Part shown: piece after piece, positions 36,528 through 45,800 of the stretch
Layout: the number at the start of each line of letters is the position of its first letter
Position numbering within the stretch: the first letter of the stretch is position 1
Notes under the pieces: generated by a model
Seen by the model: the letters and a program-made list of their open reading frames with translations, nothing else
The model's database searches: none
Told to the model about the DNA's origin: nothing
Made by a program: the position numbers and the translations under genes
NCBI RefSeq assembly: GCF_025149945.1
Contig: NZ_JALXVH010000014.1
Span: 1 to 53,833, forward strand
DNA: 53,833 nt
DNA from: Kocuria sp. p3-SID1428
GTDB lineage: Bacteria; Actinomycetota; Actinomycetes; Actinomycetales; Micrococcaceae
Direction: 5' to 3'

Positions 36528-37166
36528 ATGGCCGAGATCATCGCCGGCATCACCATTCCCGACAGCGCCGTCGCCCGGGAGGCCACTGAGCTGGTCCGCG
36601 ACGTCGAGTCCGATCTGCTGTATCACCACAGCCGTCGCGTGTTCGTCTTCGGCTCCCTGCGCGGGCACGCCCTGGGCCGCGGATTCGACGACGAGCTGCT
36701 CTACATCTCCGCGATGTTCCACGATCTCGGGCTGACCGAGAAGTACCGCTCCGACGACCTGCGCTTCGAGATCGACGCCGCGAACCTCGTGCGGGACTTC
36801 CTCACCGGCCACGGCTACAGCCAGCACGACGCCGAGGAGGCCTGGGCCTCGATCGCGCTGCACACGACCCCCATGGTCCCGCTGCACATGTCCCCGCTCG
36901 TCGAGCTGGTGACCCGCGGCGTGGAGCTCGACGTGATGGGCGTGGACTACCACGAGCTCACCGACGCCCAGCGCGAGGAGATCACCTCCGTGCACCCCCG
37001 CCCGCGCTTCAAGGAGGGCATCATCGAGTCCTTCGCGCAGGGCTTGTTCCACCGCCCGCAGACCACGTTCGGCAACGTGAAGGCCGATGTCCTGGCCGAT
37101 CAGATGCCGGGCTTCGAGCGCGGCAACTTCGTCGACGAGATCCGCGGCTCCGACTGGCCCGAGTGA
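36528..37166 (+). CDS. HD domain protein (cyanamide hydratase-like phosphohydrolase fold)
   Basis: A 212-residue HD-superfamily protein. LLYHHSRRVFVFGSLRGHAL supplies the first metal His, YISAMFHDLGLTEKY the HD pair, and ASIALHTTPMVPLHMSPL further His ligands. It resembles the HD proteins related to cyanamide hydratase that are often encoded next to GlxA regulators. The ATG at 36528 is selected because GAAAGGA lies 8 nt upstream; an ATG at 36519 overlaps that RBS. It ends in a strong terminator. Substrate unknown. Confidence 0.85.
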   Translation: MAEIIAGITIPDSAVAREATELVRDVESDLLYHHSRRVFVFGSLRGHALGRGFDDELLYISAMFHDLGLTEKYRSDDLRFEIDAANLVRDFLTGHGYSQHDAEEAWASIALHTTPMVPLHMSPLVELVTRGVELDVMGVDYHELTDAQREEITSVHPRPRFKEGIIESFAQGLFHRPQTTFGNVKADVLADQMPGFERGNFVDEIRGSDWPE

Positions 37167-37190
37167 TCGCTCGCTTCACCTGAACCGCAT

Positions 37191-37234
37191 GACGACGGAT
37201 CCCCGGCGCAGCAACGCGCCGGGGATCCGTCGTC
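37191..37234. terminator. 19-bp perfect hairpin between convergent genes
   Basis: GACGACGGATCCCCGGCGC (37191-37209) / its complement (37216-37234) with a 6-nt AGCAAC loop. It serves the HD gene (+) and the DUF3500 gene (-). Confidence 0.85.
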
Positions 37235-37271
37235 GTAGGTCACCGTCGACCGATTGAGCCGGTCGGGATGC

Positions 37272-38537
37272 TCACTCCGTGGAGTCGGCGCTCGAGGACT
37301 CCTCGGTGAGCCCGGCGTAGTCCGTCTCGGAGTCTCGCCACACCGAGTGGATGTGCGGCTCGGAGGTCGCGACGCCGTTCTGCATGGCCAGCTCGATCCA
37401 CACGCTGGGCCCGTCGATGCGGATGTAGTCGCCGGCGGTGGAGAAGTCCGTGCTCCCGGAGAACAGGACGTAGGTGTCCTCGAGCTCGGACTCGTACGTG
37501 GCCATGTACTCGGCCGCCTCGTCCTCCGGCAGGTCGTCGACGTAGGTCGCGATCGCCTCGAGCACGAGCTGCTGCTGCTCCTCGGACAGATCCGAGACCT
37601 TCACGCCCTCCTCCTCGGAGAACTCGCCGTCCTGGCCCGGGCCCAGCAGCAGATCCGACTGATCGGTGGCGGCCTCGGCAAGCTGGTCCTCGGTCAGGGA
37701 CTCCGCCAGCGCGGAGAGCGCGTCCGTCTCCTGGGTCAGCGGGTCGTAGGTCTCACCGTCCAGCGTGAACTCCCCGGTGGGCTCCGTGCCGCGGAAGGAC
37801 GGGGTCGCACTGACCAGCTCGCCGTCCGTGTAGGTGTTGGACACCGCCAGGTGGTGGCCGCCGAACTGCAGCTCCCAGGTGCCGCTGTCGGTGACCTCGC
37901 CCAGGAAGGCGATGTAGTAGTTCTCCGAGCCGTAGTCCGTGCCGCCGTAGTTCTCGGCCAGGTAGTCGTCGGCGGCCAGAATGGCCATGACCTCGTCGTA
38001 GCCCTCGTTGTCCTCCCCGCCCAGCGCGGCGGCCATCAGCTCCTCGAGAGCCGCTCGCTGCTCGTCGACCAGGGTCGAGATCTGCAGACCCACACGTCCC
38101 GACGACGAGGCCGTGTCCCCGCCGGGGCCGCTGCCCCTGCCGTTCTGGAGCAGCTGCTGGGGGAAGTTCGACCAGTTGGTCGCATTGGCGTAGCTGTAGT
38201 CCTGGTTCAGCTCGGCCAGCTGGTCCTCGTCCAGGGTGTCGGCGAATGCCTGAGCCAGGGCCTGGACCTCGGCGGAGCTGTCCAGAGACGACGAATCGGT
38301 CGTGGTGTCCTCGCTCGAGTCTGTGCCGGCCGCCGAGGTGGTCGAGACAGTGGTCGCAGTGCTGTCGGAGGACGCGTCCGAGGCTTGGCCGACGGCCCCG
38401 CAGGCGGTCGTGGCCAGCAGGGCGGCGACGCTGATTCCGGCGGCTCCCACCCTCAGGCGGCTCCAGCGGGAGGCCGGCCTGTTGGAGCGATCGGTGGTGG
38501 TGGTGGTCTGGGCTGCGCTGTTGTCTGTGCTGTTCAT
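37272..38537 (-). CDS. DUF3500 domain lipoprotein
   Basis: A 421-residue protein with a 30-residue hydrophilic N-terminus, a hydrophobic segment and lipobox ALLATTACGAVG (Cys near residue 46), then a Ser/Thr/Asp-rich linker. The body contains the DUF3500 blocks: GLQISTLVDEQRAALEELMA, YYIAFLGEVTDSGTWELQFG with GHHLAVSNTY, and near the C-terminus DYIRIDGPSVWIELAMQNG, PHIHSVWRDSETDYAG. The family is uncharacterised, with conserved His residues suggesting a hydrolase or binding site. Anchored outside the membrane. Confidence 0.85.
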   Translation of the reverse strand: MNSTDNSAAQTTTTTDRSNRPASRWSRLRVGAAGISVAALLATTACGAVGQASDASSDSTATTVSTTSAAGTDSSEDTTTDSSSLDSSAEVQALAQAFADTLDEDQLAELNQDYSYANATNWSNFPQQLLQNGRGSGPGGDTASSSGRVGLQISTLVDEQRAALEELMAAALGGEDNEGYDEVMAILAADDYLAENYGGTDYGSENYYIAFLGEVTDSGTWELQFGGHHLAVSNTYTDGELVSATPSFRGTEPTGEFTLDGETYDPLTQETDALSALAESLTEDQLAEAATDQSDLLLGPGQDGEFSEEEGVKVSDLSEEQQQLVLEAIATYVDDLPEDEAAEYMATYESELEDTYVLFSGSTDFSTAGDYIRIDGPSVWIELAMQNGVATSEPHIHSVWRDSETDYAGLTEESSSADSTE

Positions 38538-38606
38538 GCCCCCGAGTCTGGGCGGGCTCGCTATGCCGGGGACCGCTTGAAGCTGTGCCGGGGCTGTGAC
38601 TGCGGA

Positions 38607-39578
38607 TCAGCGAGCGGCTGCCGGGTGATCGTCGTCCAGGAATGCAGCGGTGGGCACGAAGAACAGCGAGCCGGTGGTGGCCGTGGAGAAGTCCAGGACG
38701 CGGTCCGTGGTGCCCTCAGGCTCGCCCACGAACATGTTGCGCAGCATCCGCTCGATGATCGCCGGATCCTTGGTGTAGCCGATGAAGTACGTGCCGGATT
38801 CGGCGGTGCCGATCGTGCCGAACGGGCGATTGTCGCGCACGATCTTGAGATCGCGGCCGTCGTCGTCCGTGATCGAGTTCAGGTGCACGTGGGAGTTCTT
38901 GGGCTTGCGGTCATCGGGCAGCTCGACGTTCTCGGCCTTGGTGCGCCCGATCGCATCGTCCTGCTGCTCGACGCTCAGGGCATTCCAGGCCTGCATGTCG
39001 TGGCGGTACTTCTGCACGATCACGTAGCCAGCCCCGGCGTAATCCGGGTCCTCGGCGGCGTCGATGCTCACCCAGTCCTGACCCGTCTGCCCCTCCGGGT
39101 TCTCGGAGCCGTCGACGTAGCCGAGCAGATCGCGCTGGTCGAAGAACTTGAAGCCGTGGGTCTCGTCGACCACCTCGGCGTGACCGCGCAGCCGGTCCAT
39201 CACCAGGGTCGCGAGCTCGAAGCACATGTCCATGTTCACCGCGCGCAGATGCAGGAGCAGATCCCCCGGAGTGGAGGGGGCATGGTGGCGCGCACCCTGG
39301 ATCTCCTGGAACGGGTGCAAGCCCATGGGACGGGGAAGGTCCCAGAGCCGATCCCACAGCTGCGCACCGATCCCGGCGACGGCATGCAGGCTGTCGTCGG
39401 GGCGGCGGAAGGACACGGAGCGGACCAGGCCGCTGAGGTCTGCCAGGAGATCGCGCACGGCGGCCTCTTCGCCTTCCTTCACGGTGAGCACCAGGAACAT
39501 GGCGCTGCGAGCGGGCGGGGCGATGATCTGCGCAGGGGCATGCTGGCCTCCGTGGGGTGGCGTTCGGACCTTCGGCAT
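38607..39578 (-). CDS. Dyp-type peroxidase (YfeX-like)
   Basis: A 323-residue heme peroxidase of the dye-decolourising family, class B/YfeX-like. The GxxDG catalytic motif is in LLGYVDGSENPEGQTG, with the distal Asp, followed by YVIVQKYRHDMQAW and KNSHVHLNSITDDDG, which carries the proximal heme-ligand His. GTYFIGYTKDPAIIERMLRN and FFVPTAAFLDD close the fold. No signal peptide, so cytoplasmic or encapsulin cargo; no encapsulin gene is near. ATG at 39578 is chosen as the first start after a TAGGTT box that lies only 2 nt upstream, so the exact start is uncertain. Confidence 0.87.
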   Translation of the reverse strand: MPKVRTPPHGGQHAPAQIIAPPARSAMFLVLTVKEGEEAAVRDLLADLSGLVRSVSFRRPDDSLHAVAGIGAQLWDRLWDLPRPMGLHPFQEIQGARHHAPSTPGDLLLHLRAVNMDMCFELATLVMDRLRGHAEVVDETHGFKFFDQRDLLGYVDGSENPEGQTGQDWVSIDAAEDPDYAGAGYVIVQKYRHDMQAWNALSVEQQDDAIGRTKAENVELPDDRKPKNSHVHLNSITDDDGRDLKIVRDNRPFGTIGTAESGTYFIGYTKDPAIIERMLRNMFVGEPEGTTDRVLDFSTATTGSLFFVPTAAFLDDDHPAAAR

Positions 39579-39636
39579 CAAACCTATCCCGCAATCACAG
39601 CATGTGAACCGCCCCACATGCAGATGGCTCGGCTCG

Positions 39637-39642
39637 TAGACT
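39637..39642 (+). promoter_or_regulatory. -10 box, leaderless arrangement
   Basis: TAGACT ends 6 nt before the ATG at 39649; the same hexamer recurs at 39855-39860 before the giant gene. Confidence 0.4.
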
Positions 39643-39648
39643 CGAGCC

Positions 39649-39819
39649 ATGACACAGACCTACGACACCATCCTCGGGTCTCGTCGTGTCCGAGTCGCCG
39701 CGGTCGGCAGAGGCGACGTGATCAGTGCTGTGGAGAATCTGCAGGTCGATACGGGGCCGGCGCAGATCCGGGAGAGAACTGCAGATGCCAGGGTAATTCT
39801 GCTTCATGTAGCTGACTGA
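39649..39819 (+). pseudogene. small leaderless ORF, probable decayed 5' fragment of an enoyl-CoA hydratase gene
   Basis: A 56-residue ORF beginning MTQTYDTILGSRRVRVAAVG. Its first nine residues copy the start expected for an enoyl-CoA hydratase, and 17 nt are identical to the start of the intact echA-like gene 7 kb downstream (39660-39676 versus 46792-46808). After the first 18 or so residues the similarity fades. It keeps a leaderless promoter, so it may still be transcribed. Either a relic left when the intervening gene was inserted, or a new small protein. Confidence 0.45.
39660..39676 (+). repeat. 17-nt direct repeat, left copy
   Basis: CTACGACACCATCCTCG, identical to 46792-46808; the two copies flank the giant helicase gene and both encode YDTIL near a start codon. 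Confidence 0.65.
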
Positions 39820-39854
39820 GGATGACGACGGCGGGGGTCACAGGTCGATGTCCC

Positions 39855-39860
39855 TAGACT
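39855..39860 (+). promoter_or_regulatory. -10 box of the giant helicase gene
   Basis: TAGACT, 10 nt before the TTG at 39871; predicted transcript start near 39867 gives a leader of only about 4 nt. Confidence 0.4.
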
Positions 39861-39870
39861 GACCCAACGA

Positions 39871-42800
39871 TTGTCACCAGCTGAAAGCACCCCCACTGTG
39901 ATCTCTGCGAAGCCCTACGAGACCGTCCTCCAAGCCGGGCAGGTGCTGGCTCATGTGCTGCGCCCCTTTATCGAACGGCATTCTCCCGTAGAGGATGACC
40001 CGCAGTCCTGGCTCGAGCTCATCGGGGAATCTGATTTTCGACGCCTTGGACGCCGCGATGCCGAATATGCCCTCGGCGACCCCCGCATCCTGCTGAAGAC
40101 CATCGCCTTCCACACCGATCGGTTCGCCGGAACCTTCACGGCGAATGACGTGGAGTGGGCGATGGAGGCGCTGAAGATGCTGAACCTGGCGCATCACGGA
40201 ACTTCGTTGGGCGCCCCCTCCGCCCTGCGCGGCATCGAATCGATGCAGCTGCTGCTGGAATCCGTTGGCGCGACCGAGGCTTCCAGGCGATTGGAGGCGG
40301 TGAGCGAGGGCATCTATCCCGATTTCGCCTCAGCCGTGGAGGGGCTGCCGAGCGAGCTCAACGAGATCGCGGATCCTGAACTGACGCGGGGGGCTGGCCC
40401 CGAACCGGTCACGATCGTCCAACCCATCGTCCCCATTCCTCTGCCCCCCGACCAAGGAACCGCACAGGAGCCTCAAGGCCCGCAGGAGAGGCACGACCCC
40501 GAGGAGCTGGACTCCGCCGAGAAGATCCACCCGGAGGCCGGCAGCGCCGCCGACGACGAATGGGCTGAGCCTGACGGCAGGACGCCGCATCCTGAGCTGG
40601 AGAGCGTCGAGGTCCCCCGCGGATGCCGGGCCGCCGATTTCCGGCACGGCCCGGTCGGGGTCCGTGTGATCTACCGGGAGGCTCTGAACTTCGCCTTGAT
40701 CCATAACCAGGTCAGCCCGATCGTTGCCGTGCATGCCATCCACGATGACCAGCAAGCTGGTCACCTCGTCGACAGCATGGTCGTGGCACTGGGCGAGCAT
40801 GGCGGCATCGAGGCTGATCCGCTGCGATTGGGCAGCCTCGATCTGCCACCTGTCCCGGAGAACCGGACCCTGACCTCGCGCGCCATTCCCTTACCCGCTC
40901 TGGCGTGGCACATCGCCCCCCGGCAGTTCGCCCAGATCGATGAAGCCACCACTACCACGCTACGTATCAACGTCTCGATCAACGGACATCGCCAGACCCA
41001 GTCGCGCTCGATCCAGCTACTGGCGAGGGACGAGTGGTATGCCCGCTCCATCCCCGAGATCCTCGCCGCGTTCGTTACGCCGAACAGCCCGGCCTTGGTC
41101 GCTCCGCTGCAACGGGCCTCAGAGTTGCTTCAGCAGCGCACCGGATCCAATGCCCTGGACGGGTACCAGCAAGGGGCAGAACGCGCAGAGGCGATCGGAC
41201 AGGCGATCTACGACGCATTGGCCGAGCTGGCCATCGGGTACATCACCCCTCCCGCCTCCTTCGAGGAGAGCGGCCAGAAAATCCGCAGGGTCGAGGGTGT
41301 CCTGCAGGACAGGCTCGGCACCTGCCTGGATCTGAGCGTCCTCTACGCCGCCGCACTCGAGCAGGCAGGGCTGAATCCGGTGATCACAGCCGTGCCAGGG
41401 CACGCTTTCGCCGGCTTCCTGACGGAGGATGACCAGCTTGCCGAACTGGCACTCTCCGACGTCGGCAGCATCGACAACGTAGTCCGCACCGGGCGGCTCA
41501 TCCCCGTGGAGACGACCGGCCTGACTTCCTCGACTCAGCTGAGCTTCGAGGAGGCCAGGAAAGCGACCGCCCGCCGCTTCGATGAGCCCATTGACTATGT
41601 GCTGGACATCGCTGCGGCCCATCGGCGCGTCAAGCCGCTTCCACGCTTCATCACGGCCCCTGGCAGCGATGTCGTGGAGATGCACAGCGAACGACCTACT
41701 CCTACCCCGCTGCCCACGTTGTCGGCTGTTCCTTCCTCCGCGCCGATGACCGTCCGCGAGTCGGAGGAGAGACTGCTGCCGCCGCGGATCCAGAAGTGGC
41801 GTCAATCTCTGCTCGATCTGTCGCTGCGCAACCCGCTGCTCAATCTCCCCCGCAGGGCCATGGAGCTCATCGTCCCCGAACGGTCGCTCCCGAAGTTCGA
41901 GGACACCCTCGCCGACGGCCAGCGCCTGCTGCTGCGGGCCGAGGACGACCTCGCGGAGCTCGGACAGGCCAGCGGCAGGACCTCGGCGCGCGAGCTCGGA
42001 GATGAGGCCCTGCATCATATCTTCGAGCGCGAGACCACCATCCATGCAAGGGTTTCCCAGACCTCCTACGGGACCTCTCTGGACAAGCTGCGACGTGAGG
42101 CGAAGTCCGCCCTCGATGAGACGGGCGCCAATAGGCTCTTTGTCACTCTCGGGGCACTGTCGTGGAAGACGACGACGGGTCGTGAGGCCCTAGCGCCCCT
42201 TTTCCTGTTGCCCGCATCGCTCGAGGGCAGCAAGAAGCACCGCTTCCACCTGACGGTCGAGGAAGGGGCCATCGCGCAGCCCAACTGGGCCCTGATCGAG
42301 AAGCTTCGCTCCGAGTTCGCACTGAGCATCTCGGTCCTCGAGGAGCCTCCGGTGGATGACAGCGGCATCGATCTGCCACGGGTCATCCACGAGGTCCGGT
42401 CGGAACTGGCACGGCAGAAGCTGCAGTTCTCCGTGCGGGCGGACGTCCGCCTGTCGCTCCTCAAGTTCTCAACGGTCGACATGTGGCGGGACCTGGGGGC
42501 CCATTGGGAGCGCTTCATGGAGAACCCGGTGGTCAAGCACCTGGTGGAATCACAAGGAGAGAGCTTTCACGACAGCGTCGAGGCACCTCCTGTCACCGAC
42601 GAGCTTGAAGCAGAGGCCGCCCTTCCGGTCCAGGTCGATGGCTCACAGCTCAAGGCCATCCGCTGGGCGAGCGCCGGGAAGACCTTCGTACTGGAGGGCC
42701 CTCCCGGCACCGGCAAGTCGCAGACGATCACGAACATGATCGCCGACACCCTGAGCCGCGGAAAGACAGTGCTCTTCGTCGCAGAGAAGCAGGCCGCCCT

Positions 42801-45800
42801 GGATGTCGTGCGCACGCGCCTGGAACGGGTCGGTCTGGGGCCGCTCATCCTGCAGATGCACGGGTCCAAGCAGAAGGTCACCGAGGTCCGCCGTCAGCTG
42901 CTCGCCTCCTGGGACGCGGAGGCTGCCGGCAACCGGGCATCGTTCGAGGCTCAGCGCGACGAGTACCGCCGGCTGATCACGTCCCTGTCGGCATACCCCA
43001 AGCAACTTCACGGCCGCGACCACGCCCCGCTGTCAGTGTGGCAAGCACACCAGGACTACATCGGAATGCGCAGCCGACTCGGGGCGGAGGATGAGGCTCA
43101 AGAGATGCTCCAGGTCCCCGGGGCCGTCGTGCGAGATCCGCTGCTGGCAGACCGAGCCGCCCTGCTCGCCGAGCGGCTCGAAAGCTCGCTGCGAGCCCTC
43201 CAAGGCATCCCCGCATCGCAGAGCCCCTGGAGTCTTGCCGGCCCCGCCCGCGACGCCGCCCCCAGCACCTCGACAGGAGCGGCAGATCCCAGCGATGGTC
43301 GCTCTGGGGCCATGGCGGCCGTCAGAGGGTTCCTGGAGCACTACGATCGTCTCGGCGAGCGCGGCCGGGAACTTCTGGCTGCATATCCCGATCCCCGAGC
43401 CTGGGAGGTACTCGCAGCGTGGCTCGCAGAGGTCAATTCCGGCTCCTACATGTCGGTGGCCCATCATCGGGAGGTCTGGGCCCGGACTCCAGGGTGGGAC
43501 CAGCGGATGGACGCCTTCGTGGCTGAGATCCAGACGCTGTGGACTAGCAGCGGCTGGGTATTGGAAGCTGTGCGCCCGGAATCCCGCGATGCAGACACCT
43601 CTGCTCTGCGCAGTGATCTCTCGGCTGCCGAATCCCGCTTCCTGCGCAAGGAGCGGCACATCAAGCAGGTCATCGACCGGATTGAGCAGCTGGTCGTGCC
43701 CCAGGCCGCGAACGCGGTCCGTGAGGATCCGAGGAACTTCCTCAACCTCCTGGACTGGGCGCAGTCGCGCACTCGCGCTCTGCAGCAGGAAGCCACGGCC
43801 CTGCTCCCCTCGGATGTTCCCTGGACTCCGTGGGATCCGGCCGCGCGACTGATCCCCTCCTACATGCGCAGCCTCTCGGAGACAGTCGGAGCCGCCCGGG
43901 GCTTGTTCTCCGATGCCGACCTGGAGAAGTTCCAGTCAGGTGCCAGCACCATCGATATTCCCGGATACCAGTCGGCTTGGCAGGACATGCTCGCTGCCCT
44001 GGGGACAACGGGCGCCACGCTCGCCCGCTGGCAGGGTGATGACGACCTGCGCACGGCCATCTCCCGCAGCGTCCGGCGCTGGCGGCAAGATGCTGACAAG
44101 GACCGGGAGGGCGAGCTCGCACGGTTCCGTAGGGCCGACCGAGCCCTGGAGGACTTCGCGGCCCTGGGGTTCGAGGAGCTGGTCGAGGACCTGCGCAGCG
44201 GCCGCACGAACGTGGCAGGTCTTCAATCCCGCCTGCGGCTGGCGATCGCCCGCGAACAGCTCGAGACCAGGCTCGACGACACAGAGCTCTCCACCTTTGA
44301 CCCGCATGATCGTTCCCTCCGGGTCGACCAGTACCGCGAGGCCAGCGATCGCGTGCGCCGTACTATGAGGCAGGAGTTGCCTGCTCAGCTGCTGCGCGGC
44401 CGTGGTCTGGACCGCAGCGCGCCCACTGTCCGACAGGTGCTTCTGCGCAAGGAGATCGAGCGCAGGAGGGGCGGGAGCATCCGGCGGATCTTCGAGCTCG
44501 CTGGGTCCGCGGTGACCGATGTGACCCCGTGCCTGCTCATGAGCCCCTCAAGCGTCGCGAAGAACCTGCCTGTCGGCTCCGTGGACTTCGATCTGGTGAT
44601 CTTCGATGAGGCCTCGCAGATCCGCGTCGCGGATGCCATCGGGTCTCTGGGGCGGGCGAAGTCCGTGGTGATCGTTGGCGACTCGAAGCAGATGCCGCCG
44701 TCGTCGATGTTCGCCACGTCCACAGAGGATGAGGACGACGACGAGACGGGCGTGGTCAGCGCCGACCAGGAGTCGATCCTCTCCGAAGCCGTCAGCGCCA
44801 ACATCGACAAGGAGATGCTCACCTGGCATTACCGCAGCCAGGACGAGTCGCTGATCGCCTTCTCCAACGGCCAGTACTACGACGGCGGGCTCTCCACCTT
44901 CCCTGCTCCCCCGATCGCCCGGGAGGGGTTCGGGATCCGCCTCGTGCAGGCAGGCGGCGTGTTTGACGGCTCCACCGCAGACAAGGGCCACAGACCGACT
45001 CGCACGAACAAGGTGGAGGCGCAGCTCATCGTCCAGGAGACGCAGCGGCGCCTGGAAATCGACTCCTCTGCCTCAATCGGCATCGTCACCTTCAACATCC
45101 AGCAGCAGGACCTCATCCAGGACCTCCTCGAGGAATCGACCGCGGGACCCGTCCGCGAAGCCCTAGCCCGCGAGATCGATCCGCTGATCGTCAAGAACCT
45201 GGAGAACATCCAGGGCGACGAGCGCGACGTCATCCTATTCTCACTGGCGTTCTCCCCGAACCCCGAGTCAGGGCGGATGCGACTGATGTTCGGGCCGCTG
45301 AGCGCCCAGGGCGGCGAACGTCGACTGAACGTCGCGATCACCCGGGCCCGCCGGGAGGTCGTCCTCTTCGCTTCCTTCGACCCGGAGCACATCGATCTGA
45401 ACCGCACCGGGTCCACAGGCATGCGTCACCTGCGCGCCTACCTCGAATTCGCTCGCGAGCAGACCGAGCTCGGGGGAATCTCGACCACATCCCCGAGCCA
45501 GGAGCTGCACCGCCAGGGCGTCGCCGCCGCTCTGCGGGCGTCCGGCCTGGAGGTGGTCGAGGAGTACGGGATGTCCCGCTTCCAGGTCGATATGGCCGTT
45601 CGGGTGCCCGAGTCCGAGGTGTGGTTCGCGGTCATGCTGGATGGTCCCGCCTGGGCGCAACGAGCCATCGTCTCCGACCGAGATGCGGTGCCGTCACAGG
45701 TCCTCACGATGATGGGGTGGAGCGAGGTCCTGCAGGTTTGGCTGCCAAGCTGGTGGTCGGATCGCGATGCGACCCTCGACCGCCTGGTGAACAGGGTCGA

